Part shown: positions 7,892 through 16,374 of the stretch, piece by piece | Layout: each line of letters begins with the position of its first letter | Position numbering within the stretch: the stretch's first letter is position 1 | Origin: Lentisphaerales bacterium | Lineage (GTDB): Bacteria > Verrucomicrobiota > Lentisphaeria > Lentisphaerales > Lentisphaeraceae | NCBI GenBank assembly: GCA_022446985.1 | Contig: JAKVBD010000004.1 | Coordinates: forward strand, 1 to 64,000 | Direction of reading: 5' to 3' | DNA: 64,000 nt | Notes under the pieces: model-generated | The model's input: the letters and a program-made list of their open reading frames with translations, nothing else | The model's database searches: none | Told to the model about the DNA's origin: nothing | Program-made: the position numbers and the translations under genes

Positions 7892-8566
7892 ATGAGCAGC
7901 ACTTTAGTAAAACTGGAAAATGTATGTAAATCCTTTCCTCTGGGAAATGGAGCCTCATTGGAGGTTTTGAAGAATATTAACCTTCTAGTTGAAGAAGGCG
8001 AAAGTATTGCGATTATGGGGCCTTCGGGTTGCGGCAAGAGTTCGCTCTTGAATGTTATCGGAACTTTGGATTCAGTTGATTCTGGAGTTGTTCAAATTGA
8101 TGGTGAAAGTTTACAGGGAGGTTCGGCAGATTTCTTTGCGGAAATGCGCCGAGGAAAGATAGGTTTTGTTTTTCAGAAGCACCATTTGTTGCCACAACTG
8201 ACGGCATTTGAAAATATACTTTTACCGACACTGAAGTCTAAGGACGATTTTACCGTAAAGGCTTTGGAGTTGTTAGAGAAAGTTGGTTTAACTGACCGTA
8301 AAGATCATCGTCCAGGTCAGCTATCTGGTGGAGAATGCCAACGAGTCGCTCTTTGCCGGGCGTTAATTAATTCTCCAAAATTACTACTAGCGGATGAACC
8401 AACTGGAGCTTTAGATTCACAGGCGGCAGGTGTCTTGAGCAAACTTTTACTTAAGTTAAATGAAGATGAGGGGCTCACTATAATTACGGTGACCCATAGT
8501 GCAGAATTCGCTGGGAATATGGCGAAAACCTACAAGTTAAGTGATTGCTCTCTAAAGGAAGTTTGA
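7892..8566 (+). CDS. LolD/MacB-type ABC transporter ATP-binding protein
   Basis: A 224-residue ATPase with Walker A GPSGCGKSS, the Q loop in GFVFQKHHLLP, signature LSGGECQRVALCRA, Walker B LLLADEPTGALD and the switch histidine in VTHS. The EPTGALD and FQ-hhLLP motifs place it in the LolD/MacB/FtsE branch that drives FtsX-type permeases. Its TGA stop overlaps the ATG of the permease gene (TGATG at 8564-8568), so the two form one exporter or lipoprotein-release machine. Confidence 0.93.
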   Translation: MSSTLVKLENVCKSFPLGNGASLEVLKNINLLVEEGESIAIMGPSGCGKSSLLNVIGTLDSVDSGVVQIDGESLQGGSADFFAEMRRGKIGFVFQKHHLLPQLTAFENILLPTLKSKDDFTVKALELLEKVGLTDRKDHRPGQLSGGECQRVALCRALINSPKLLLADEPTGALDSQAAGVLSKLLLKLNEDEGLTIITVTHSAEFAGNMAKTYKLSDCSLKEV

Positions 8567-11500
8567 TGTTCTCTCTTTCGTTTAAAAGTCTTCTCTATTA
8601 TAAAAAACAATACTTTTGGACTTTCCTTGGTCTGGTTTTAGCTGCGGCGATCTTAAGTGGAGCTTTATCTGTAGGTTCGTCGGTAAAGTTCAGTCTACAA
8701 AAAATGGCAGAAAAACGTCTTGGCAAAACAGCATTGATGTTGGATGCAAGCTTTAGTCCTGTGAATGAGCGTTTGGCTTCGAAACTAGCTGAAAGTTTTG
8801 ATGGCGCTGCTTTACTGATGATGACCGGTTCGGCGAATTTTGGCAGTGATCAGGTAAATGGAGTATTTGTCCATGGAGTTGATGAAAATTTTGGACGAAT
8901 ATTTAGCGATTCTCCTAAGAGTTTTGATGAAGATTCTGCGTGGTTAAGTGAAAATTTAGTCAAGAAACTAGGACTCAGAGCTGGCGATGAGTTTGTTCTT
9001 CGAGTGCGTAATCACAGTCTCTTGCCTGGAGATTTACCACTTACTGGTAGCAGCGAAGAATATGTCGCTATTCGTTTGAAGGTTAAAGTGTTGCCAGCCG
9101 ATAGTTCGATAGGTCGCTTCTCTTTATTAGCCGGGCAAATACCACCTTTTAACGCTTTTGTAAATCTCCGTAAACTTCAAAAAAATGTGAACATGGATGG
9201 CCTTGTCAATGAGATTTTATTGCAGAAGACAGATGCCGTAGTTCTGCAGAAGTTTATTGATGAAAATTGGCTGCCGGAAGACAGCAGTATGAGTTTGCGT
9301 TTGGCCGATGAAGAAACAGTCCATGAGCTTATCAGTACACGAGTGTTTTTGCCAGAAGAGATTGTCAGGCAGTCTAAAGCCACCAAAGTTTTGACTTATA
9401 TGGCAAATGAGATTTCTCTCGGAAAGAAGTCTATACCGTACTCGATAGTGACAGGTTTAGATTTTGAAGTAAAAGCCGGGCGTATGTTTGAAGGCTTAAA
9501 GACAATAAAGGATGGTGAGGTTGTTTTAAATAGCTGGACCGCAGATGACCTCGGAGCGAAGGTCGGCGATGAAATTTCTTTAAAGTTTTATGTAGATAAT
9601 GATGAGGGCAAACTACGTGAAGATACTGCGAAGTTTAAAGTCGTTGGCATAGCAGAACCGGAAAAACTGGATCGACTGCTTATGCCATCTTACCCAGGTA
9701 TCGCCGACGAGGAACACTGTCGTGACTGGGAGCCGGGAATTCCTATGGATATGGAGAAAATTCGCGATAAAGATGAGGACTACTGGGAAGATTATAAGGG
9801 GACTCCAAAGTTACTTATATCTTATAAGGATGCGGTGAAATACTGGGGGAATCGCTTTGGACAGACGACCGCTTTGCGTTGGCCTGTGTCTCAGAGTCGA
9901 GAAGATATACTGCAGAAGTTGAGGCAGGATGGTGCTAAGCGTTGTGGCCTACATGTAATTGACATAAAAGAACAAGCCGCTAAAGCCGCCTCTCAAGGGA
10001 TTGACTTTGGAATGCTTTTTGCCAGTATGAGTTTTTTTATAATTGTGGCGGCTTTGCTGATGAGTTCTTTACTGCTGGCTTTTCAGTTGGAGACTCGCAA
10101 AACAGAAATGGGAATCCTGTTAGCGACTGGTTTTACTTCAAGTGAGGTGATGAAACGCTTTGTCCGCGAAGGGCTTTTACTGTCATTACTAGCGCTTATT
10201 CCTGGATTGATTTTGGGTGTAGTTTACACCCATCAGGTTATTAATCTGCTTTCAACGGTATGGCTGGATGCTGTAGGGACGACAGAAATTTTCTTACACA
10301 TAGATGCTGTGAGTTTAATTTTAGCGTCTCTCACATTTATATTTTTAGCGGGAATGACGCAGTGGTCGGTCATTAAGAAATTCACTAAAAGGCATACTTC
10401 AGAGTTATTGAGTAATACTCCTGTAGAGGAGCCTTACCAAAAACCTTCACTGAAGTTTTACTATCTGGGAATGGTGTGCCTGGCAGGAGGTTTGATTTGT
10501 GTAGTCATGCAGTCAGACACAGCTTTTGCGGTGGCTTCCAGCCTTTTGTTACTAGCAGTTCTTTGTCTAACGCATGGGATTTTTCAGAAATTAAGGCACG
10601 GCAATCAGAGTTCTAAGTTGAATTCAGTGAGCTTTATATTGCGAAATGCTTCTCGTCAAAGTGGCCGCAGCCTCGGGGCATTTATGCTCATGGCCTGTGG
10701 AACCTACTTGGTATTGAATACCGCAGCCCGGCAAAAAAGTTTTAATTTAGACAGTTCAGAGAAAACTTCAGGGACTGGCGGCTTTGAGTATTTTGCCACC
10801 TCTTCGGTGCCTTTAAGGTACAAGCCGGATGCAGATGAAGGTATTGATGAATATGTTCTGGAAAAAGAACAAATAGAACAAATGAATTTGGTCTCTTTGC
10901 GTTTTCACGGGGGAGATGATGCCAGTTGTTTAAATTTGAATAGAGCGCAAAATCCACAGATATATGGCGTTTCTTCGCATGAGATGAAAGGTCGTTTTAA
11001 AATGTCCGGTAGCTGGGATGCGTTGGATGAAACTCAGGATGATGGAACTATACCCGCGATAGGTGATGAAAATACTGTTCTCTGGGGCTTGGGTCTTTAT
11101 ACTGGAATAGGCAGTATTTTTGAAACTCGTGATGAACAAGGAAGGGTGATCCGCTTAAAGATAGTGGGTTTGCTCAAAAGCTCTATACTACAAGGTGCTT
11201 TGATCGTGAGTCGTGGGCATTTTGACAGAATGTATCCTGCAGAGTCGGGCTATTCTGTATTTCTTATCGATACGCCAGCGGAAGGTTTTGATCTTGAAGA
11301 GAGCTTCACAGGGAATTTTTCAGACTTTGGCCTGAATGTAGAAGAAAGTGCTTCTCGACTTCGAAACTTTTTGAAAATAGAAGCGACTTATTTGGTTATT
11401 TTTCAAATGTTGGGCGGCTTGGGTTTGATACTGGGAGCCTGTGGTTTTGGCTTTTTAATTTTGCGAAATGTACAAGACAGATCTCCCGAACTTGCAACTA

Positions 11501-11763
11501 TGCAGGCCCTGGGTTTTATGCGCCGGGATATTCGGCAGCTGTTACTCAAGGAACACATTGTTTTACTACTGTGGGCAATCGTCTGTGGCGCCGGTTGTGC
11601 TTTAATTAGTTGGATTCCGCTTTTTAGGCAGGGTGCAGAGTTGCCAATAAGCCGTATTTTAACTATATTGTCGTTTATTTTGATTACTGGAACAATTTCG
11701 TGCCTGGTGAGTGCTGTCAGTGCTGTGCAAACAAACTTTCTAAACGTTTTAAGAAATGAATGA
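8566..11763 (+). CDS. FtsX-family ABC permease (two FtsX domains)
   Basis: I take the start at ATG 8566, overlapping the ATPase stop, with AAGGAAG upstream; this gives 1065 aa. An N-terminal membrane helix (about 15-35) is followed by a large extracytoplasmic domain, then an FtsX domain of three helices (about 485-600), a central helix pair, a second extracytoplasmic domain, and a C-terminal FtsX domain (about 940-1060, with PELATMQALGFMRRDIRQLL). The doubled FtsX arrangement is that of the large YbbP/SalY-type permeases that move lipids, lipoproteins or peptides from the inner membrane. A lipoprotein gene follows immediately. Confidence 0.9.
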   Translation: MFSLSFKSLLYYKKQYFWTFLGLVLAAAILSGALSVGSSVKFSLQKMAEKRLGKTALMLDASFSPVNERLASKLAESFDGAALLMMTGSANFGSDQVNGVFVHGVDENFGRIFSDSPKSFDEDSAWLSENLVKKLGLRAGDEFVLRVRNHSLLPGDLPLTGSSEEYVAIRLKVKVLPADSSIGRFSLLAGQIPPFNAFVNLRKLQKNVNMDGLVNEILLQKTDAVVLQKFIDENWLPEDSSMSLRLADEETVHELISTRVFLPEEIVRQSKATKVLTYMANEISLGKKSIPYSIVTGLDFEVKAGRMFEGLKTIKDGEVVLNSWTADDLGAKVGDEISLKFYVDNDEGKLREDTAKFKVVGIAEPEKLDRLLMPSYPGIADEEHCRDWEPGIPMDMEKIRDKDEDYWEDYKGTPKLLISYKDAVKYWGNRFGQTTALRWPVSQSREDILQKLRQDGAKRCGLHVIDIKEQAAKAASQGIDFGMLFASMSFFIIVAALLMSSLLLAFQLETRKTEMGILLATGFTSSEVMKRFVREGLLLSLLALIPGLILGVVYTHQVINLLSTVWLDAVGTTEIFLHIDAVSLILASLTFIFLAGMTQWSVIKKFTKRHTSELLSNTPVEEPYQKPSLKFYYLGMVCLAGGLICVVMQSDTAFAVASSLLLLAVLCLTHGIFQKLRHGNQSSKLNSVSFILRNASRQSGRSLGAFMLMACGTYLVLNTAARQKSFNLDSSEKTSGTGGFEYFATSSVPLRYKPDADEGIDEYVLEKEQIEQMNLVSLRFHGGDDASCLNLNRAQNPQIYGVSSHEMKGRFKMSGSWDALDETQDDGTIPAIGDENTVLWGLGLYTGIGSIFETRDEQGRVIRLKIVGLLKSSILQGALIVSRGHFDRMYPAESGYSVFLIDTPAEGFDLEESFTGNFSDFGLNVEESASRLRNFLKIEATYLVIFQMLGGLGLILGACGFGFLILRNVQDRSPELATMQALGFMRRDIRQLLLKEHIVLLLWAIVCGAGCALISWIPLFRQGAELPISRILTILSFILITGTISCLVSAVSAVQTNFLNVLRNE

Positions 11764-11770
11764 GGCTTAA

Positions 11771-12475
11771 ATGAAGATCTCCTTTTACTTACTTTTACTA
11801 ATTTCTCTTTTGACATCTTGTCAATACTCGAATGATGAAGTGATTTCGAATGGAGATACTTCAAATAGAGGAAATAATTATGACAGCAGTACTTCAGGGA
11901 AAACACCTCTCTATGTGGTGAAGTTCAATGAGCATACTAAGGCTCTTCCAGACGATTTCTTTGTGATGGATGGCGGCTGGGAAATCCGTAAGTTGGTAAA
12001 CGCTTATGCTTTATACTTGAGGCCTTTCCCATTAAGAACTTACAGCTTGCTTTTTGGCCCTGAGTATAAAGAGGGCCTTGAGTTCAGTGCCGATGTTTAC
12101 ACCAGTAAGCGTGGACAGATTTATCCAAACTTTTCGATAGGCAGTCATGGTCTCAGTGGTTTTCGCTTAAATGTCAGACCAGGTCCAAGAGGGTCTCTTC
12201 TTGAGTTGTATACAAATGAAACAAGGCTGATTGCGAATGCTCCTTGCAGATGGCAAACGGATATGTGGTCATCGATTCGTCTACAAGTTAAAGAGGCCGG
12301 AAATGGTGAAGTCAGTGTAAAAGGCAAGCTTTGGAAGCGTGGTGAGAAAGAACCAGATTGGCAGTTAACTTATACAGGGAAATTAGATCTGGATGAAGGA
12401 CAGTGTTCCATTTGGGGGATTCCATACTCGGGTCGCGATATTTTCTTTGATAACCTGGTTATAACTAAGCCCTGA
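11771..12475 (+). CDS. lipoprotein with a concanavalin-like domain
   Basis: A 234-residue protein with a lipobox (LISLLTSC, Cys17). After a Ser/Asn-rich linker (about 20-45) comes a beta-rich domain of about 180 aa containing VVKFNEHTKALPDDFFV and ending with DIFFDNLVITKP, the closing strand typical of LamG/3-keto-disaccharide hydrolase-like folds. That fold usually binds carbohydrate. It starts 7 bases after the permease stop and ends 3 bases before the next ATPase, so it belongs to the same transcription unit; it could be the client or accessory part of the exporter. Confidence 0.7.
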   Translation: MKISFYLLLLISLLTSCQYSNDEVISNGDTSNRGNNYDSSTSGKTPLYVVKFNEHTKALPDDFFVMDGGWEIRKLVNAYALYLRPFPLRTYSLLFGPEYKEGLEFSADVYTSKRGQIYPNFSIGSHGLSGFRLNVRPGPRGSLLELYTNETRLIANAPCRWQTDMWSSIRLQVKEAGNGEVSVKGKLWKRGEKEPDWQLTYTGKLDLDEGQCSIWGIPYSGRDIFFDNLVITKP

Positions 12476-12478
12476 TAT

Positions 12479-13510
12479 ATGCCAGAAGTTCGTTTCTCCG
12501 ATCTAAGAAAGGTCTACCCTGGAGGGGTTGAAGCAGTCAAAGGCCTCGACCTCACGATAGAAGAGGGGGAATTAATGGTCCTTGTTGGGCCTTCTGGTTG
12601 TGGGAAATCGACAACTCTAAGATTACTTGCTGGTTTAGAGGAAGTAACCTCTGGACAGATTTTAATCAATGGCAAAGACGTAACCAAGACTCCGCCTCAT
12701 AAACGAGAGTTGGGGATGGTTTTTCAAAATTACGCACTTTATCCTCACAAGACAATTTTTAATAATCTGGCCTTTGGTCTCAAGATTCGCAAAGTTAACA
12801 GATCTGAGATAAGGCGGTTAATTGACGATGTTGCTTCGAGACTCGAGATAGCCGATCTTCTTGATCGCTACCCTTCACAATTGTCGGGAGGCCAAAAGCA
12901 GCGTGTTGCCCTTGGCAGAGCTCTATTGCGGGGAACAGGTTTGGTGTTATTTGATGAGCCACTTTCTAACCTGGATGCAGCTTTAAGGACGCAGCTTAGA
13001 CTTGAGATCGCAGCCTTGCACAGAGAACGCAAGTTTACCGGTGTTTTTGTAACTCACGATCAAACAGAGGCGATGTCTCTGGGGACAAAGATTGCGGTCA
13101 TGAAAGATGGCGAAATTCATCAACTCTCAAAACCTCACGATGTTTATGAGCACCCTAAAGATAAGTTTGTGGCATCTTTTATAGGAACGCCAGCGATGAA
13201 TTTCTTTTCAGGAAAAACGGAAGAGGGTATTTTCAAATCAAAAAGCTTCACAACTCAAGCTCCTGCGGGAACTGTAACTCTTGGAATTCGTCCAGAAGCT
13301 ATCTCTACCATTGAGGGGGATTTACACATTAATGCCGAAGTCCAGCAGTCTGAACTGAATGGCGCCGAGTGGTTTTTGTATGCCAGAGCCGGAGAAGATA
13401 AGTTTGTGTGTCGCAGTAAAAAAGGATTTTCTTCTGGAGAAACTTTGGACTTTTATGCCGATGCAACTAAGCTGCACTTTTTTGATGCAACAGGTAATAG
13501 TTTGAAATGA
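12479..13510 (+). CDS. UgpC/MalK-type sugar ABC transporter ATP-binding protein
   Basis: 343 aa. The ATPase domain has Walker A GPSGCGKST, Q loop in MVFQNYALYPH, signature LSGGQKQRVALGRAL, Walker B VLFDEPLSNLDA and switch VTHDQTEAM. After EHPKDKFVASFIGTPAMNF comes the C-terminal TOBE-like domain with TLGIRPEA, the MalK/UgpC/MsmK hallmark. Such ATPases energise import of sugars or glycerol-3-phosphate, but no permease or binding protein is adjacent, so it may serve transporters elsewhere. Its end overlaps the next gene by four bases. Confidence 0.9.
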   Translation: MPEVRFSDLRKVYPGGVEAVKGLDLTIEEGELMVLVGPSGCGKSTTLRLLAGLEEVTSGQILINGKDVTKTPPHKRELGMVFQNYALYPHKTIFNNLAFGLKIRKVNRSEIRRLIDDVASRLEIADLLDRYPSQLSGGQKQRVALGRALLRGTGLVLFDEPLSNLDAALRTQLRLEIAALHRERKFTGVFVTHDQTEAMSLGTKIAVMKDGEIHQLSKPHDVYEHPKDKFVASFIGTPAMNFFSGKTEEGIFKSKSFTTQAPAGTVTLGIRPEAISTIEGDLHINAEVQQSELNGAEWFLYARAGEDKFVCRSKKGFSSGETLDFYADATKLHFFDATGNSLK

Positions 13511-15288
13511 AGTTTCTGGTTAAGGATAATGCTGAGAATCAGTATTTATTCGCTCAAGATTGTCAACGGGTTATTTCTGCTTACAGTGTTGATGAAGTGA
13601 TTTCAGCGCTGCAAAAAGTAGAGTCTCTACAGAATGAAGGTTTTTACCTGGCCGGTTGGATCTCTTATGAAGCTTCACCTGCATTTGATTCAAGACATAA
13701 AGTTTTAGCCAGTCAAAATGACTTTCCCTTAGTTTATTTTATGGCAGCAAAGTCAGTCGAGAAGATTGGGCTCGATGATTTAAAGGAATTTCAAAAAAAC
13801 TTCACTGTTGAAAATATTTCACACCACATCAATCAAGAAGAGTATGAAGAAGCTTGTAGCCGGGTTTTAAATTACATTAAAGAAGGCGACATCTACCAGG
13901 CAAACTTTAGCTTTAGATGTGAATTTCCTCTTACTGTTGATCCTTTAGAATTATTTGTCACTGTCGAGCAGCAGCACCCTGTGCCTCATTCTTTTTACAT
14001 GGATACTGGAGAATGGCAGGTTTTGTCACATTCTCCAGAGCTCTTTTTGAGTCGCAATGGGGATGTACTTGAAAGTCATCCGATGAAAGGAACGGTTAAA
14101 AGAGCTGCTGATTTTGACAATGATGAGTGGCTTAGGTATGAATTGACGCAAGATGCCAAGAGTCGTGCTGAAAATGTCATGATTGTAGATCTTATGCGCA
14201 ATGATATGAGCCGTATCTGTAAATTAAATACGGTGAAGGTCCCGACTTTGTTTGAGGCAACTCGTTATGCTTCTTTACACCAATTGACGAGCATCGTTAA
14301 AGGTGAAGCAGAAGAGGGAACAGGTTTGGTTGATATACTGAATGCAACCTTTCCTGCAGGTTCTATAACGGGTGCGCCTAAAATTCGCTCCATGGAAATT
14401 ATTTCTGAACTGGAAAAAGGTGGTCGTGGTTTGTACACCGGTAGTGCGGGAATTTTTAAGCCAGGTGGCGATTTTAGTTTAAATGTCTGCATTCGGACAA
14501 TTGTTGCTCAGTCTCAAAAAGCTATTATGGGAATTGGCAGCGGAGTTGTGGCAGATTCAGCGAAGACACTTGAGTGGGAAGAGTGTTTACTCAAAAGCAG
14601 CTTTTTGAATTTTAGAAAAAAGCATAGTGAGATTTTTGAAACTATGCTGTGGAGTGAAGGAGAAATACTGTATCTTGAAGATCATTTGCAAAGGTTAAAG
14701 AGATCATGCTTGTACTTTTCTGAGGTTTTCCCTGAAAAGCAGATTGTGGCCTTGCTAAATGAGCAAGAGTTTACGGATGACAAGAATTACCGTTTGCGGT
14801 TGAGTGTGGGTGCCCGGGGGAAATTGGATTTAGCAGTTTTACCTATTGAAAAAGGTTGGCAAAAAGAATATCTGAAAGTCGTTGTTTCAGAGTTTGAGTT
14901 AAACTCAAAGAATCCTTACTTATATCACAAAACAGATAGTCGCAGTCTCTATAATGAAGAGTTTAAAAGATGTCTTGAGGCAGGCTTCGATGAAGTGTTG
15001 TTCTTTAATGAGCGCCAGGAACTGTGTGAAGGGGCGATCTCAAATATCTTTTTGAAGAAAGATGGTCAGTGGTCAACGCCCATTTTGAGTAGTGGATTGT
15101 TACCAGGTACCTGGAGAAAAAACAAGATTCAGGAACTCGCTACTGAAGAGAAGGTTTTAAGCATGGATGACTTGAAAGGCGCTGACGAAATATTACTTGG
15201 GAATTCCGTCAGGCTTGGCGGTCAAGTTGCTGAAATTAGCGTCTTCCATCACGACGGGCAAAAGGCGAACCTCCTCTGGAGGAAGTAA
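13507..15288 (+). CDS. pabB: fused aminodeoxychorismate synthase / aminodeoxychorismate lyase (PabB-PabC)
   Basis: A 593-residue fusion for p-aminobenzoate synthesis in the folate pathway. Residues about 60-380 are the chorismate-binding PabB domain, with HPMKGTVKR (the Lys that separates PabB from anthranilate synthase), NVMIVDLMRNDMSR and PAGSITGAPK. Residues about 385-590 are a class IV aminotransferase-fold PabC domain, with the candidate PLP lysine in YHKTDSR and the typical EGAISNIF and SSGLLPGTWR. ATG overlaps the previous stop (ATGA). The 3' end overlaps the convergent Spy-like gene by 53 bases. No separate PabA is nearby. Confidence 0.93.
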   Translation: MKFLVKDNAENQYLFAQDCQRVISAYSVDEVISALQKVESLQNEGFYLAGWISYEASPAFDSRHKVLASQNDFPLVYFMAAKSVEKIGLDDLKEFQKNFTVENISHHINQEEYEEACSRVLNYIKEGDIYQANFSFRCEFPLTVDPLELFVTVEQQHPVPHSFYMDTGEWQVLSHSPELFLSRNGDVLESHPMKGTVKRAADFDNDEWLRYELTQDAKSRAENVMIVDLMRNDMSRICKLNTVKVPTLFEATRYASLHQLTSIVKGEAEEGTGLVDILNATFPAGSITGAPKIRSMEIISELEKGGRGLYTGSAGIFKPGGDFSLNVCIRTIVAQSQKAIMGIGSGVVADSAKTLEWEECLLKSSFLNFRKKHSEIFETMLWSEGEILYLEDHLQRLKRSCLYFSEVFPEKQIVALLNEQEFTDDKNYRLRLSVGARGKLDLAVLPIEKGWQKEYLKVVVSEFELNSKNPYLYHKTDSRSLYNEEFKRCLEAGFDEVLFFNERQELCEGAISNIFLKKDGQWSTPILSSGLLPGTWRKNKIQELATEEKVLSMDDLKGADEILLGNSVRLGGQVAEISVFHHDGQKANLLWRK

Positions 15289-16189
15289 GTCTGTCGCGAT
15301 TGCGTTTTTGTTCTTTTTTAAACTGTTGCAGTTGAGCTTCCGAAAGAGTGTCAGCCACTTGTTCAAGGATTTGCGCATCTCTTTCCTGCAGCTCAAGTTT
15401 ATACTGTTTTTTGTCTTCGTCAGATAATTCTCTGTAAGCACGTGGGTTGTCCTGAATTTCGGAATTTGAGAATTCAAAGGCATCTGAGGTGTCTTTCATA
15501 ACAGCCGCCAGATGATCTGTTTGTGCCTGGCTGAGGGAGCTGCTGCCTTCTGATTTATTGAGATTTTCAAGCATTCTATACTCATCGCGCTTTTGCTGGT
15601 AGTCATTGAAGGTGTCGTATTTGGCTCCGAGAAGGTCGGCGATTTGATTTTCGTTATTTATATTTTGTTCTTCTTGAAGAGCCTTGATGTTTTCTTTATC
15701 TTCGTCAGTTTCAGCAGCCCGAAGTTTCATGTATCCCTGCATACGGTAGAGAAATTTATCTCCAAGTAGAGTGACTAATTTTTCTTTGTCTTCTACAGAT
15801 AAGTCGAGTCGATCAAGGAGTTTGCCATAGCGGTCATTTACTATGTCGTCGCGTCGTTTTTTCATCATTGCCTGCACTGCTGGATCTTGCATAGTTTCTT
15901 TGAATGCAGCGACACCTTCACTTACCTCGACCTTTGGCTGTGAGTTTATAGGTTGGGTCTTTGCAGATACCTTAACAACACGTCCAGGCATGTTTTTGAG
16001 AAGCTCTAACTCTTGTGTGAGTTTCTTGACCTGTTGTTTTAAAAGAAGATTTTCCTTTTTTAAGTCGGAGGAATCTGAGAGGGAGTTGAGTTCTACTGTA
16101 GGAATATCAGTTTGCTCATTACTACTGAAGTAGAGAGCTGCAAAACTGAGAGTGCCAATGGCTAAAACTATATTTAAGATCTTTGTCAT
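15236..16189 (-). CDS. secreted Spy/CpxP-like coiled-coil protein
   Basis: The reading frame extends to 16201, but GGAGA lies at about 16196-16200, so I choose the second ATG at 16189 (317 aa, MTKILNIVLA...). An N-terminal hydrophobic helix serves as signal or anchor; a heptad-rich stretch follows (about 35-70). The rest is helical and charged, with LSVEDKEKLVTLL, LSQAQTDHLAAVM and LSEAQLQQFKKE, a repeated pattern seen in LTxxQ-type periplasmic proteins. The C-terminus is Arg/Ser/Gly-rich. The last 53 bases overlap the end of pabB on the other strand. Confidence 0.7.
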   Translation of the reverse strand: MTKILNIVLAIGTLSFAALYFSSNEQTDIPTVELNSLSDSSDLKKENLLLKQQVKKLTQELELLKNMPGRVVKVSAKTQPINSQPKVEVSEGVAAFKETMQDPAVQAMMKKRRDDIVNDRYGKLLDRLDLSVEDKEKLVTLLGDKFLYRMQGYMKLRAAETDEDKENIKALQEEQNINNENQIADLLGAKYDTFNDYQQKRDEYRMLENLNKSEGSSSLSQAQTDHLAAVMKDTSDAFEFSNSEIQDNPRAYRELSDEDKKQYKLELQERDAQILEQVADTLSEAQLQQFKKEQKRNRDRLTSSRGGSPFARRDGRR

Positions 16190-16323
16190 CATTGTCTCCA
16201 ATTATAAGATAGTTACGTTATAGAACGCTCACTTTCTACTAATATTGTATTTTTATGGAAAATATGTGTCATTAAACTGATAAAAGTTTCATGGCTGATA
16301 AAATTGCGATTATCTCGTCGACG

Positions 16324-16339
16324 GTATACTGTAGTATAC
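16324..16339. promoter_or_regulatory. palindrome in the divergent promoter region
   Basis: GTATAC-TGTA-GTATAC, a perfect 6-bp inverted repeat in the 185-base divergent gap, 36 bases before the hybrid kinase start. It could be an operator for either flanking gene. GTATAC-ACCTT-GTATAC also occurs at 5197-5213, inside the broken pilin-like gene, which weakens the case for specificity. Confidence 0.3.
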
Positions 16340-16374
16340 AACAGAAGAAAATTTATAGTAAATAATCCGGGTTA

